In this document: in pieces, positions 48,872 to 58,070 of the stretch | Numbering within the stretch: position 1 is the first letter of the stretch | How the letters are laid out: each line of letters starts with the position of its first letter | Program-made: the position numbers and the translations under genes | NCBI GenBank assembly: GCA_023151185.1 | Contig: JAKLJL010000011.1 | Span: forward strand, 1 to 64,000 | Source of the DNA: Bacteroidota bacterium | GTDB taxonomy: Bacteria; Bacteroidota; JABWAT01 | Reading direction: 5' to 3' | DNA: 64,000 nucleotides | Notes under the pieces: generated by a model | Seen by the model: the letters and a program-made list of their open reading frames with translations, nothing else | Told to the model about the DNA's origin: nothing | Databases searched by the model: none

Positions 48872-49462
48872 ATGAAACGCACGATGCTTATGCTGACCCT
48901 GATTGCCGGTCTTTCCGTTTGGTTTGCCGGCTGCGGCGGCGGAAAAGAAACCACCAACATTCACCAGAAGGCCAATGATGACATCATGGAAAATATTCCT
49001 GACTGGTACATGGAGCCTCCGAAAAATGATGATGAATACCTCTGGGCAACCGCCTCAGAAGTTTCCCGTGACCTTCAGATGGCTGTTAACAAAGCCAAGA
49101 CGACGGCAAACAGCGATCTGGCCCGGCAGATGGAAAACAATATTGACGTACTAACCAAGCGGTTCAGCCAGGAAACCGGAATGAATATTGACTCCAAAAT
49201 CCTTACCGATTTCTCTGAAACCACCAAACAGCTCAGCCGCCAGGCCCTTATAGGTGTTTCTGAAGAGAAAAAAGAAATCCGGAATGAGGAAGGCGTTTTC
49301 AGGGCTTATGTACTGATGAAGCTTCCGATGGGGAAAATGAAAGAAAATCTGTTGAACCAGATCAAAAAGGAAAATGAGCTTTATACCGCACTGAAGGCCA
49401 CAAAAGCCTATCAGGAGTTGGATGAGGCGGTAGAAAAACTGGATGAACGCCGTAAAAAATAA
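48872..49462 (+). CDS. LPP20-family lipoprotein
   Basis: 196 residues with lipobox LSVWFAGC (C21). MENIPDWYMEPPKNDDEYLWATASEVSRDLQMAVNKAKTTA is the typical LPP20 opening (PxWYxxPP, then a helix of regularly spaced Ala). The body (SDLARQMENNIDVLTKRF, LSRQALIGVSEEKKEIRNEEGVFRAYVLMKLPMG) also fits, and a charged coiled-coil tail follows. A strong AAGGAGAG site precedes it. Last gene of the five-gene cluster, ended by a terminator. LPP20 proteins are outer-membrane lipoproteins of mostly unknown function. Confidence 0.85.
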   Translation: MKRTMLMLTLIAGLSVWFAGCGGGKETTNIHQKANDDIMENIPDWYMEPPKNDDEYLWATASEVSRDLQMAVNKAKTTANSDLARQMENNIDVLTKRFSQETGMNIDSKILTDFSETTKQLSRQALIGVSEEKKEIRNEEGVFRAYVLMKLPMGKMKENLLNQIKKENELYTALKATKAYQELDEAVEKLDERRKK

Positions 49463-49501
49463 TCATCCGGGTTGAATTTAAGGTTGAATAGTTTTAATTA
49501 C

Positions 49502-49537
49502 ACGCCGTGCCGGACTTTTCCGCACGGCGTTTTTATT
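49502..49537 (+). terminator. intrinsic terminator of the envelope cluster
   Basis: ACGCCGTGC (49502-49510) pairs with GCACGGCGT (49522-49530), then TTTTATTT. The start codon of the next gene is only nine bases after the stem. Confidence 0.85.
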
Positions 49538-49538
49538 T

Positions 49539-50366
49539 ATGACCATAATCCAGCTTGAAAATTTAAAAAAATCATTCGGAACCAAGCAGGTCCTCCGGGG
49601 GGTAACCATTGAAGTCCGGGAAGGCGAGAAATTGGTTATCATTGGCCGGTCCGGATGCGGCAAGTCGGTTCTTCTGAAGCATATTGTCCGGCTTTTAAAA
49701 CCTGATTCGGGCCGGGTAACGGTTTACGGACAGGAAATGGGAACCCTGCGTGATTCTGCCCTGTTCGACATCCGGAAGCGGTTTGGCTATCTTTTTCAGG
49801 GTGCAGCCCTGTTCGACTCAATGACGGTTGGTGAGAATGTGGCTTTGCCTCTGGTCGAAAATTACCGGTTTACCGAAGATGAAATCCGGGAAAAAGTTGC
49901 CGAAAAACTGGAAATGGTCGGCTTGCCCGGGATTGAAAAACTGAAACCCTCAGAGCTGTCCGGCGGGATGAAGAAGCGGGTTGGGCTGGCCCGGGCTATC
50001 GTTACCGATCCGGATGTGATTCTGTATGATGAGCCTACGACCGGGCTTGATCCGGTTATGTCGGATGCAATCGACAGTCTGATCAATGATCTGGCGTCCC
50101 GGCTGAAGGTAACCTCGATTGTGATTACCCATGATATGGCCTCTGTACAGAAAGTGGCTGACCGGGTGATCATGATTCATGACGGGCTGGTTCATTTTGA
50201 AGGAACACCGGGCCGGCTTTTCGAGTCGAATGATCCTGTTGTTCAGCATTTCGTGAGCAGAGTGTCGGCAGATGATCAGGATATCCTTCACGAAATGGCA
50301 GATCTGACCCAAAAGGGCCGGTCTGAAAAGAGGCCGGATTCCATGACCTCCATCAAGAAAAAATAA
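49539..50366 (+). CDS. mlaF: MlaF/Ttg2A-type ABC transporter ATPase
   Basis: 275 residues. Walker A IGRSGCGKSVLLKHI, Q-loop YLFQGAALFDSMTV, signature LSGGMKKRVGLARAI, Walker B VILYDEPTTGLDPV and switch His THDM. The IGRSGCGKSVLLKHI and ALFDSMTVGENV wording is that of the phospholipid-transport (Mla/MCE) ATPases. It stands alone: no MlaE permease or MCE-domain gene is next to it, so its partners must be elsewhere. No Shine-Dalgarno can be seen, because the terminator hairpin ends nine bases before the ATG. A leaderless or read-through message is possible. Confidence 0.88.
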   Translation: MTIIQLENLKKSFGTKQVLRGVTIEVREGEKLVIIGRSGCGKSVLLKHIVRLLKPDSGRVTVYGQEMGTLRDSALFDIRKRFGYLFQGAALFDSMTVGENVALPLVENYRFTEDEIREKVAEKLEMVGLPGIEKLKPSELSGGMKKRVGLARAIVTDPDVILYDEPTTGLDPVMSDAIDSLINDLASRLKVTSIVITHDMASVQKVADRVIMIHDGLVHFEGTPGRLFESNDPVVQHFVSRVSADDQDILHEMADLTQKGRSEKRPDSMTSIKKK

Positions 50367-50375
50367 AAGATTCAG

Positions 50376-50409
50376 TTGTATTTTTGCACCCGTTAGTTTG
50401 CTATATTTG
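50376..50409 (+). promoter_or_regulatory. probable promoter of the lipoprotein gene
   Basis: TATATTTG (50402-50409) is a full -7 match. The best -33 TTG (50376-50378) is 23 bases away, a little far; a TTTG at 50383-50386 is rather near. Confidence 0.5.
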
Positions 50410-50444
50410 TTTTATTAACCAACCATAACAAAAGGAACCCAATC

Positions 50445-51326
50445 ATGAAAAAAATGGCGTATCTTCTTTCCCTGACTCTGATCGCTTCCCTGTCATTCTT
50501 TAGCTGCGACAATGCTGAAGATAACGAAGCACCGACAATTACTGAACTAAAAATAAATGGAGTTGCTTCTGACGGTTCTTCTGCAGAACTAAAAGATTCC
50601 AAAGTTACGATTAGTTTTACCGCCACCGATAATGATAAAGTTGCGTCTATCGATTTGAAGGAAGAGGGTGCATCAACATCCCTTGACAACCAAAAAATTG
50701 ACAAGTCAACTACCCCGTACTCTTTTGACTACAACTTCACCAAAGCTGTGAAATTGATTATTACTGTTGTTGATAATGATGATAAATCAGTTAACAAAAT
50801 TATCACACTTAGTATTGATCCAGGAGTAAATGCAACGACTACGTCCCTTTCACTAGGGGCTCAGGATGATCCGGCAAACGGTAGTTTTCTTGGAACAACA
50901 GATTTTGCCGTTTACAAACAGGCAGATGCATTTGCAAACCAGGCAAAAGTGGATATTCTTTATTTTTATGATGCAACCACGACAACAGCATATAATGCTT
51001 CTTTAGCTGCTCCGAACGACGAATTTGCTACTGGTTTGTTTACTGGTACCTCCGGGCTTGCCAATTGGAAAACAAAAAGGAATGCGACCATGCTGAAGAA
51101 AGTAGCCATTAGCGCTTCTGATTTCAGTGGGGCTGTTAAGGCAGTTACTGTTAAGGCAATTTATGATGCATCAACTGTTTCCGGTTCCAGTAAAGCAACT
51201 AAATTGGCTGCCAATGATTACGTTGCCTTTAAAACAGAAGCTGGAAAGTACGGACTTGCTAAAGTTGTTGCCGTTGCAACTGGAGTTGCCGGTTCAATCA
51301 CTCTGGATGTTAAAGTAGGAAAATAA
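50445..51326 (+). CDS. lipoprotein of unknown function, paralogue A
   Basis: 293 residues, strong AAAGGA site, lipobox LIASLSFFSC (C18). The first mature domain is immunoglobulin-like (APTITELKINGVASDG, KVTISFTATDNDKVASIDLKEEG, KLIITVVDNDDKSVNKIITLSIDPG). The second is a beta-rich domain holding DILYFYDATTTTAYNASLAAPND and a final AANDYVAFKTEAGKYGLAKVV. It aligns end to end with the next gene's product. Codons and composition (Lys, Asp, Thr, Ala) are more AT-leaning than neighbours, as in abundant surface proteins. Function unknown. Confidence 0.75.
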   Translation: MKKMAYLLSLTLIASLSFFSCDNAEDNEAPTITELKINGVASDGSSAELKDSKVTISFTATDNDKVASIDLKEEGASTSLDNQKIDKSTTPYSFDYNFTKAVKLIITVVDNDDKSVNKIITLSIDPGVNATTTSLSLGAQDDPANGSFLGTTDFAVYKQADAFANQAKVDILYFYDATTTTAYNASLAAPNDEFATGLFTGTSGLANWKTKRNATMLKKVAISASDFSGAVKAVTVKAIYDASTVSGSSKATKLAANDYVAFKTEAGKYGLAKVVAVATGVAGSITLDVKVGK

Positions 51327-51351
51327 CTTTTCCTGGATTCAGTTTTTTTAA

Positions 51352-51382
51352 GGGGCCGTCTCACAAGGACGGCCTTTTTTTT
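51352..51382 (+). terminator. intrinsic terminator between the two lipoprotein genes
   Basis: GGCCGTC (51354-51360), loop TCACAAG, GACGGCC (51368-51374), then T8. Confidence 0.9.
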
Positions 51383-51458
51383 CGGCAGGCTGACCACCTG
51401 CAAACTTTCTTCCCGGAAAACCGTACATCCCAAATCCGGTTTTCCAAAGAGGCGTTCG

Positions 51459-52328
51459 ATGAAAACACGAGTTATTTTTTTTCTGATCCTGTTTCTGGCA
51501 GGTGCCTTTGCAGGCTGCAGTGAACTGAAGGACCGGAATCCGCCAGCAATCCGGGATCTGACCGTCAACGGCTGGTCGGTCCGGGACGGCCGGGTATGGG
51601 CTGTATCCGGTGACAGTTTGAATTTTTCCTTCACCCTTACCGATGGCGGCCTTGTTAAAAGCTGGTCGGTCAAAGAAAACGGAGTTGTACTACCGGGCGG
51701 ATCTGCTTCGGGACTTTCAACTGACAGACTGGACGTTTCGGTTTGGTATCATTTTCAAAAAACTTCATCAATTCAGATTTCAGTCAAGGATGATGACAAT
51801 GAATCCGCCTCGGTTTCTTTTTCGGTGACCGAAGATCCGGGTGTGAAACTGGTAGAATCCGTCACGCTTTCGGCCCAGAATCAGGTAACCCCGGGGAATT
51901 TTGTCAGCCTGTTAACGGGTGCTGTTTTTACTCACCAGCAGGTTCTGCAGAATGCTGCCGGTATTGATGCTGTATTCTACACTGGTCTCAGCGGACTTTC
52001 CACCCTGGCATCGCCGGCAGACCCCGATGCAGCCCGGATTTATAATAACTCCTTTACAGGTCTCACGAAATGGTCTGTCAGAAATCCCACCCAGTTTGCA
52101 GCCTCTTATTCCAATTCCAGGGCATTTGACCAGATCAGCAGAGCATTTGCCCTTTCCCTGGGCTGGTATGAACAATCAGAAAAAGCAGAATCGAAAGTAT
52201 CCGGTTTGGCAGAGGGGTCTATTGTCAGTTTCAAAACAAATTCAGGAAAACTGGGAGTCCTGCGGGTAAAATCGGTTACACCCGGCCCGGATGGGCAGAT
52301 CGTTTTTGACATCAAGGTAGTGAACTGA
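51459..52328 (+). CDS. lipoprotein of unknown function, paralogue B
   Basis: 289 residues, lipobox FLAGAFAGC (C20). It has the same plan as the preceding gene product: PPAIRDLTVNGWSVRDG, LNFSFTLTDGGLVKSWSVKENG, SIQISVKDDDNESASVSFSVTEDPG, then DAVFYTGLSGLSTLASPAD and EGSIVSFKTNSGKLGVLRVKSV at the end. The two therefore arose by tandem duplication and have diverged strongly. Its stop lies two bases from the stop of the convergent photolyase gene, with no terminator visible between. Confidence 0.75.
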   Translation: MKTRVIFFLILFLAGAFAGCSELKDRNPPAIRDLTVNGWSVRDGRVWAVSGDSLNFSFTLTDGGLVKSWSVKENGVVLPGGSASGLSTDRLDVSVWYHFQKTSSIQISVKDDDNESASVSFSVTEDPGVKLVESVTLSAQNQVTPGNFVSLLTGAVFTHQQVLQNAAGIDAVFYTGLSGLSTLASPADPDAARIYNNSFTGLTKWSVRNPTQFAASYSNSRAFDQISRAFALSLGWYEQSEKAESKVSGLAEGSIVSFKTNSGKLGVLRVKSVTPGPDGQIVFDIKVVN

Positions 52329-52330
52329 GG

Positions 52331-53743
52331 CTATTTCTTTCTGTAAAGCAGCAGGGCTTTTTCTTTTGCTTCGGGATGCAGAACTACAGGAACCGGGTAG
52401 TCCGTCCCGATGCGGCATCCGTACAAAATCTGGTCTGCTTCTGATAACGTGGCAGGTGAGTGGATCAGGCCATCCGGAAGGTTTTTAAGTTCCGGACAAT
52501 ATTTCCGGATAAATTTCCCTGCCGGATCAAATTTCCTGGACTGAAGTTCCGGATTAAAAATACGGAAATAAGGCTGGGCATCGCAGCCGGTTGAAGCTGC
52601 CCATTGCCAGCCGCCATTGTTGCTGGCCAGATCGAAGTCGAGCAGTTTTTCAGCAAAATACTGTTCACCCCACCGCCAGTCTACATGCAGATCCTTCACC
52701 AGAAAACTGGCTGCAACCATCCTGAGCCGGTTATGCATCCAACCGGTTTGGTTCAACTGTCTCATTGCCGCATCCACGATGGGGAATCCGGTAGTACCTT
52801 CGCACCAGTGCCGGAATTTTTCTTCATCATTCGGGAACTGAAGTCCGGCATACTCCGGCTTAAAGGAATCCGACACCACATGCGGGAAATGCCAGAGAAT
52901 CTGGGAGTAAAAATCCCGCCAGATCAGTTCATTCAGCCATTTTACTGAACCTGACGAATTTTCTGACAATGCAAGCCTGACGCATTCCCTGATCCCGATC
53001 ATCCCAAACCGGAGATAGGGTGACAGGTAGGAAACTCCCTTTACTGCCGGGAAATCCCGGGTTTCTCCATAGGAAGCCATCCGGGCAGAAAAACCGGACA
53101 AGAACTGAAGTCCAGCCTGCCGGGTTCCCTGAATGGAAACATCAGCAGGACTAAATCCGATATCAGACAGTGTCTGGATTTCGGATGGATGCGGGTTAGC
53201 CGGAATCACCTTTTCAAGAAGGTTTTCACTGGCAAAGTGCCGGGTTTCATTCGCCGTAAGCCGTGACTTCCAGGCTTTGGAGTAAGGGGTATAAACCACA
53301 TAGGGTTTTCCATCTTCTTTTACAATTTCATTCTGATGGAAAATGACATGATCCCGTACCGAATGAAACCCGATTCCGGACTTCATCAGTTGCTCCTGAA
53401 CGGCTGTGTCGCGGTGGATGGCAGCCGGTTCATAATCGGTATTGGTGTAAACTGCTGAAGCACCGGTTTGGATGGCAAGTTCCGGTATCAGATACTCTGG
53501 TGAACCCTTCAGCATCAGAATCCGGCTCCCGTTCCTGGAGGCCAATTCCGAATTCAGTTCTCTGAGAGCATCAAAAATCAGTTGGACACGGCGGTCTTTT
53601 TTTTCCGTCAGCCGGTCCAGGATGGCGGGGTCGAATACAAAAACCGGAATGACCTGTTCTGACCGGGACAGGGCCAGAAAAAGCCCGTGATTGTCGGTAA
53701 GTCTTAAATCTCTGCGGAACCAGAACAGGCTGATGCGGGACAT
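52331..53743 (-). CDS. phr: deoxyribodipyrimidine photolyase (class I CPD type)
   Basis: 470 residues, the usual length. Repairs UV pyrimidine dimers with FADH- and an antenna cofactor. N-terminal alpha/beta antenna domain: SLFWFRRDLRLTDNHGL. FAD-binding helical domain: LNELIWRDFYSQILWHFP, GFPIVDAAMRQLNQTGWMHNRLRMVAASFLVKDLHVDWRWGE and FDLASNNGGWQWAASTGCDAQPYFRIFNP. These hold the dimer-binding and electron-transfer Trp residues. The strict NNGGWQWAAS...DAQPYFRIFNP wording favours repair over a cryptochrome role. Confidence 0.95.
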   Translation of the reverse strand: MSRISLFWFRRDLRLTDNHGLFLALSRSEQVIPVFVFDPAILDRLTEKKDRRVQLIFDALRELNSELASRNGSRILMLKGSPEYLIPELAIQTGASAVYTNTDYEPAAIHRDTAVQEQLMKSGIGFHSVRDHVIFHQNEIVKEDGKPYVVYTPYSKAWKSRLTANETRHFASENLLEKVIPANPHPSEIQTLSDIGFSPADVSIQGTRQAGLQFLSGFSARMASYGETRDFPAVKGVSYLSPYLRFGMIGIRECVRLALSENSSGSVKWLNELIWRDFYSQILWHFPHVVSDSFKPEYAGLQFPNDEEKFRHWCEGTTGFPIVDAAMRQLNQTGWMHNRLRMVAASFLVKDLHVDWRWGEQYFAEKLLDFDLASNNGGWQWAASTGCDAQPYFRIFNPELQSRKFDPAGKFIRKYCPELKNLPDGLIHSPATLSEADQILYGCRIGTDYPVPVVLHPEAKEKALLLYRKK

Positions 53744-53805
53744 GGTTTTCCTTTTCAGTTTTCAGTTTAAACACCAGTTAAGGCATCCCGGGTGCCCGGA
53801 AGGGC

Positions 53806-53838
53806 AAAAAAAAGGCCGGGTGTTAACTCCCGGCCTTT
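53806..53838 (-). terminator. intrinsic terminator of glgC
   Basis: GGCCGGG (53814-53820) pairs with CCCGGCC (53829-53835) around an 8-nt loop. On the minus strand it is followed by a run of eight T. Confidence 0.9.
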
Positions 53839-53863
53839 CTGATTTTGACTCTGCTTTCGGGTC

Positions 53864-55144
53864 TCAGATTTCATATCCATCGGGAACGATGGAATTTTTT
53901 GCGACTACGATAATACCGTCAACGATATGCAGGTGTTTATCCTTGTAGTTCTGCTGGCCCTGATGGTTGATCAGTTTTACGTTTTTTCCGATCCGGGCAT
54001 TTTTGTCAATAATGGCATTCCGGATCACCGTTCCTTCCCCGATTCCCATCAGCGGTTTTCCGTCATCCTTGGCCTGGTTTTTAAACTCATCGGTCATGTA
54101 ATAGTCAGCACCCATGATATAGGTGTTCTCAATATCACAATTATCCCGGATGATCGACCTGACCCCGACAATTGATCTGACGATCCGGGCATTTTGAATC
54201 AGGGATCCTTCAGAGATAATGGCCCGGTGGATATTGGCGTTATTGATTTTCGACCCGGGCAGATATCTGGGGTGGGTAAAAATCATGTGCTTTTCATCGT
54301 AAAAATCGAATTCAGGAACTTCATCAGTCAGGGCAATATTGGCCTCGTGGAAGCTCTTGATTGTTCCGATGTCTTCCCAGTACCCATCAAAGAAATGAGC
54401 GAAAACCCGTTTCATGCCTATTGCATTCGGGATGACCTGTTTACCGAAATCTTCATGATTATTGGCGTTCAGAAGTTCAAGCAGAACCGATGTTTTAAAG
54501 AGGTAAATCCCCATGCTGGCCATGTAGTTACGGCCTTTGGCTTCTACGCCGAACTTTTTAATAACCTCATCGTTCAGACGAAGGTCATCCAGAAGGCGGT
54601 CAGAATTGGGTTTTTCGTGGAATTCAACAATCCGTCCGTTGTCGTTGGTCCGAAGAATTCCGAACCCACGCGCGGCATCACGGGTAACCGGCAGAACACA
54701 CACTGTCAGGTCAGCCTTGTTTTTGATATGGGCATTGAAAACGGCCTGAAAGTCCATGTGGTACAACTGGTCACCGCTCAGAATCAGGGTGTACTCTGAC
54801 TTGATGTGGGTAATGTAGCTCAGATTCTGGCGTACGGCGTCCGCTGTTCCCTGATACCATTCCTTATTGGTCATGGTTTGCTGGGCGGCCAGGATCTGGA
54901 CGAATTCGTTCGAAAAATTGCCGAAATGATAAGCCTGGGTAATATGCCGGTGAAGAGATTCTGAGTTATACTGGGTCAGAACATAAATCCGTTTGATATC
55001 ACTGAGGATGCAATTGGAAATGGGGACATCGATCAGTCTGAACTTCCCTCCGATCGGGACGGCAGGTTTTGACCGGCTGGCTGTTAACGGGAAAAGGCGG
55101 GCACCCTGTCCGCCGCCAAGAATAACTGCAGTGATATTTTTCAT
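53864..55144 (-). CDS. glgC: glucose-1-phosphate adenylyltransferase
   Basis: 426 residues making ADP-glucose for glycogen. N-terminal nucleotidyltransferase signature GGGQGARLFPLTASRSKPAVPIGGKFRLIDVPISNC, WYQGTADAVRQNL, SGDQLYHMDF and FHEKPN. A C-terminal left-handed beta-helix has hexapeptide runs (GTVIRNAIIDKNARIGKNVKLINHQG). The length and the PVTRDAARGFGI segment suit the bacterial/plant-like type. Stand-alone gene; no glgA or glgB in the window. Confidence 0.96.
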   Translation of the reverse strand: MKNITAVILGGGQGARLFPLTASRSKPAVPIGGKFRLIDVPISNCILSDIKRIYVLTQYNSESLHRHITQAYHFGNFSNEFVQILAAQQTMTNKEWYQGTADAVRQNLSYITHIKSEYTLILSGDQLYHMDFQAVFNAHIKNKADLTVCVLPVTRDAARGFGILRTNDNGRIVEFHEKPNSDRLLDDLRLNDEVIKKFGVEAKGRNYMASMGIYLFKTSVLLELLNANNHEDFGKQVIPNAIGMKRVFAHFFDGYWEDIGTIKSFHEANIALTDEVPEFDFYDEKHMIFTHPRYLPGSKINNANIHRAIISEGSLIQNARIVRSIVGVRSIIRDNCDIENTYIMGADYYMTDEFKNQAKDDGKPLMGIGEGTVIRNAIIDKNARIGKNVKLINHQGQQNYKDKHLHIVDGIIVVAKNSIVPDGYEI

Positions 55145-55364
55145 GGTCTCTCCGGGACGGTTTTATGGTTCACTGGATAGTTGGACAACCATTAAATATA
55201 AGTAATAATATTGGGGTAGGACAACAGAAAAAGCCTGATTTGTCATTTATTAAAAGTGGAACCGTTTTTCTTAATCAACATCTCATTTTTCTGTATTTCA
55301 GGCCCGAAAGTGGACGGAAATTCCGCTGAAGCGTATCTTCCTGAAAACCAATTTTCCGGGGAAA

Positions 55365-58070
55365 ATGAAACCGATCTGGCTCCTTCTGTTTATCTGGGTT
55401 AATAGCTTTCCGGTACAGGGTGCGCACCGGTTTGTCCAGCTATCAGGTTCGGCCGGACTTAGTCAGAATTCTGTAACGGCAGTGGTGCAGGATAAGGCCG
55501 GTCGTCTCTGGATTGCGACCCGGGACGGACTGAATTTATGGGACGGATACCGGTTCAGGGTATTTAAAACCGATCCCTCCGATCCGGCTTCACTACCCGA
55601 GAACCAAATCAATTGCCTGGCAGCAGATACTTCCGGGCGGATCTGGATCGGGACTCAGGGTGCAGGTATGTTGGTTTATCACCTGTCGACCGGCAGGTTC
55701 TCACAGCCGGTTTCAAAAGAGAAAACCGGCCTGAATATACGGGCTATTCTGATCAGTTCGGATAGCCGGCTCTGGATCGGAAGTGATGATCAGGGGCTTG
55801 TTCTTGCAGAGACCTCGGGGAATGTGATCCGGAAGTTCAGTACCGGAACCGGTCCCGGGCAAATTTCCCACCCAAGAATCCGGTCCCTGACCGAAGACCG
55901 GACTGGTGCAGTTTGGGCCGGAACCTTTGGCGGCGGGCTTAACCGGATTGATAAACAGAGCCTCGGGACCAAACAGTTTACTTCCGGGCCGGGAAGTTTT
56001 CTGCCGGATAACCGGATCTGGAGCCTGCTGGCGGGCCGGGATGGGCTGATCTGGATTGGGACCTTTGGCGGCGGGCTGGTTTCCCTGAACCCGGAATCAA
56101 AAAAGGGGACTTTGTATTTTCCTGACCGGTCGCAGTCTGCTTCGGGGAATATCTGGTCAATGATGGAGGATTATACCGGAAGGATATGGATCGGAACTTA
56201 TGGTGCTGGTCTGTTCAGTCTGGATAAAAACAGGGATAAACTGGTACCGGTGCCATTTTCTGGCCAATCAGGCCGGGCAAAACAGGAATCGGCAGTCTTT
56301 TGTCTGTTTGCAGACCGCTCCGGGATGCTTTGGGCCGGAACTGAAACCAGCGGACTGTTCAGAACGGATCTGAAGCCGAACCGCTTCGATCTGCTGAACA
56401 ATGAAACTGTTCCCGGACTTTTACCCCACCCGGGGGTGATGTCAGTTCTCGAAGACCGTGATGGCCAGCTTTGGTTTGGTACACTGGGTGGCGGACTTTC
56501 CAGATACCAGCCGGAAACGGGTAAAACGGTCCATATAACCCGGGAAAACCAAAAACTTTCCGGAAATTTTATTCTGTCACTGCTGGAATCGGACGGCTGG
56601 ATATGGACGGGAACCGGCAGCGGACTTTCTCTTGTCAACCGGAAAACCGGACAGGTCAGCCCGATGCCGGCATTCCGGAATCAGGACCTGTCACCGGCCG
56701 GTCAGGACATCCGGGTAATGGTGAAAGGTCCTGACGATAAAATCTGGATCGGAACCAATGGCGGCGGGCTATTTCTGGCTGATGCCCGGGCCAAATTCTA
56801 TACCCGGTTCCGCCGGGAGGATTCTGGCAGCGGACTTTTATCCAACACGATCCGGGCGATTGCCTCCGCCGGGAACGGATCCCTCTGGGTCGGTACCAGT
56901 CAGGGGTTAAATTTATTCACGCCGGCGACAGGAGTCTGGAAAGCCTGGACTTCCGGACCGGAAAAATCGGGTGGTCTGACCGATCAGGAAATCCGGTGTT
57001 TGTATTCGGATGAAAAAAACAAACTGCTCTGGATCGGAACTCCGGCCGGACTGAACAGACTGGAAACAGAAACCGGCCGGGTTACCCACTTTCTTGAAAA
57101 AGACGGCCTTCCGAACGGGTTCATCTACGGTATCCTTCCTGACCGGGAGGGGCATTTATGGGTGAGTACCAACCATGGACTGGCCCGTCTGACACCCGCA
57201 ACCGGAATCATCCGGGCTTACGATGAAACTGACGGATTGCAGTCGAACGAATTTAACGGCGGGGCCTGGTTTAAATCGGATAGTGGCCGGCTGTATTTCG
57301 GCGGTATTAACGGGGTGACGGCTTTTAATCCGGGAGAGGTTCAGGACAACCCGTATCTGCCGAATCTGGTTCTGACGGATTTCAGAATTTTGAACCAGCC
57401 GGTCCCCGGGGCCGGTGATTTAGCCGGACTGAAACAGTATACCCTGAAACCCCGGCAAACCATGATTTCCTTCGAATTTGCTGCAACAGATTTTACCAAT
57501 CCGGAAAAGAATCAGTACCGGTACCGTCTGGAAGGATTTGATGAGGACTGGATTCAGGCCGGAACCCGCCGGTTTGTCACGTACACGAACCTTGATCCGG
57601 GTGATTATACCTTCCGGGTTTCCGGATCCAACAATGACGGCCTGTGGAATGACGGCGGGCTGTCGGTCTATCTGATCGTGAGGCCACCATTTTATAAAAC
57701 CACCTGGTTTCTGGCTCTGGTTTTAGCCGGTCTGATTTCGGCGGTGTACTTTTTCGGGAAATGGCGCCAGTCGGTGAAAGAACGGCGTGAAAAAGAACGG
57801 ATTGAACTGCTCAGGCAGGTTACCATCGGGGTTCTGCATGAAATCAGGCAACCGCTGCAGATTGTCCATGGGAATCTCGATATCCTCGGTCTGATGGATC
57901 AGGACCCGGATTCGGGAATGAAAGATCCCATTGAAAAAGCAACCGGCAGCGTAAACCGGATCAAAAATCTGCTCAGGAAATTGGAAGAACTTTTAAATGA
58001 TGCTAAATTTAAAACAAAGTCATACACCAGGGACCAGCAGATGATCGATCTGACCGGAGATAACGAATGA
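55365..58070 (+). CDS. two-component propeller sensor with DHp domain but no ATPase domain
   Basis: 901 residues. Signal peptide (WLLLFIWVNSFPVQGA), then about fourteen Reg_prop repeats of the form GRIWIGTxGxGL (from GRLWIATRDGLNLWDG to GRLYFGGINGVTAF). That is enough for two seven-bladed propellers as in Bacteroides hybrid sensors. A Y_Y_Y domain follows at about 700-765 (TMISFEFAATDFTNPEKNQYRYRLEGFDEDWI), then one helix (TTWFLALVLAGLISAVYFFG) and a dimerisation/phospho-acceptor helix pair with H825 in VLHEIRQPLQIVHGNLDIL. The protein ends 76 residues later: the N, G1, F and G2 boxes of HATPase_c are missing. The stop overlaps the receiver gene start (ATGA). It cannot phosphorylate itself as encoded. 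Confidence 0.88.
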   Translation: MKPIWLLLFIWVNSFPVQGAHRFVQLSGSAGLSQNSVTAVVQDKAGRLWIATRDGLNLWDGYRFRVFKTDPSDPASLPENQINCLAADTSGRIWIGTQGAGMLVYHLSTGRFSQPVSKEKTGLNIRAILISSDSRLWIGSDDQGLVLAETSGNVIRKFSTGTGPGQISHPRIRSLTEDRTGAVWAGTFGGGLNRIDKQSLGTKQFTSGPGSFLPDNRIWSLLAGRDGLIWIGTFGGGLVSLNPESKKGTLYFPDRSQSASGNIWSMMEDYTGRIWIGTYGAGLFSLDKNRDKLVPVPFSGQSGRAKQESAVFCLFADRSGMLWAGTETSGLFRTDLKPNRFDLLNNETVPGLLPHPGVMSVLEDRDGQLWFGTLGGGLSRYQPETGKTVHITRENQKLSGNFILSLLESDGWIWTGTGSGLSLVNRKTGQVSPMPAFRNQDLSPAGQDIRVMVKGPDDKIWIGTNGGGLFLADARAKFYTRFRREDSGSGLLSNTIRAIASAGNGSLWVGTSQGLNLFTPATGVWKAWTSGPEKSGGLTDQEIRCLYSDEKNKLLWIGTPAGLNRLETETGRVTHFLEKDGLPNGFIYGILPDREGHLWVSTNHGLARLTPATGIIRAYDETDGLQSNEFNGGAWFKSDSGRLYFGGINGVTAFNPGEVQDNPYLPNLVLTDFRILNQPVPGAGDLAGLKQYTLKPRQTMISFEFAATDFTNPEKNQYRYRLEGFDEDWIQAGTRRFVTYTNLDPGDYTFRVSGSNNDGLWNDGGLSVYLIVRPPFYKTTWFLALVLAGLISAVYFFGKWRQSVKERREKERIELLRQVTIGVLHEIRQPLQIVHGNLDILGLMDQDPDSGMKDPIEKATGSVNRIKNLLRKLEELLNDAKFKTKSYTRDQQMIDLTGDNE

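Noticed and set aside
54194-54799. Long plus-strand open frame opposite glgC (201 codons)
   Set aside because: Antisense shadow; glgC motifs are complete on the other strand.
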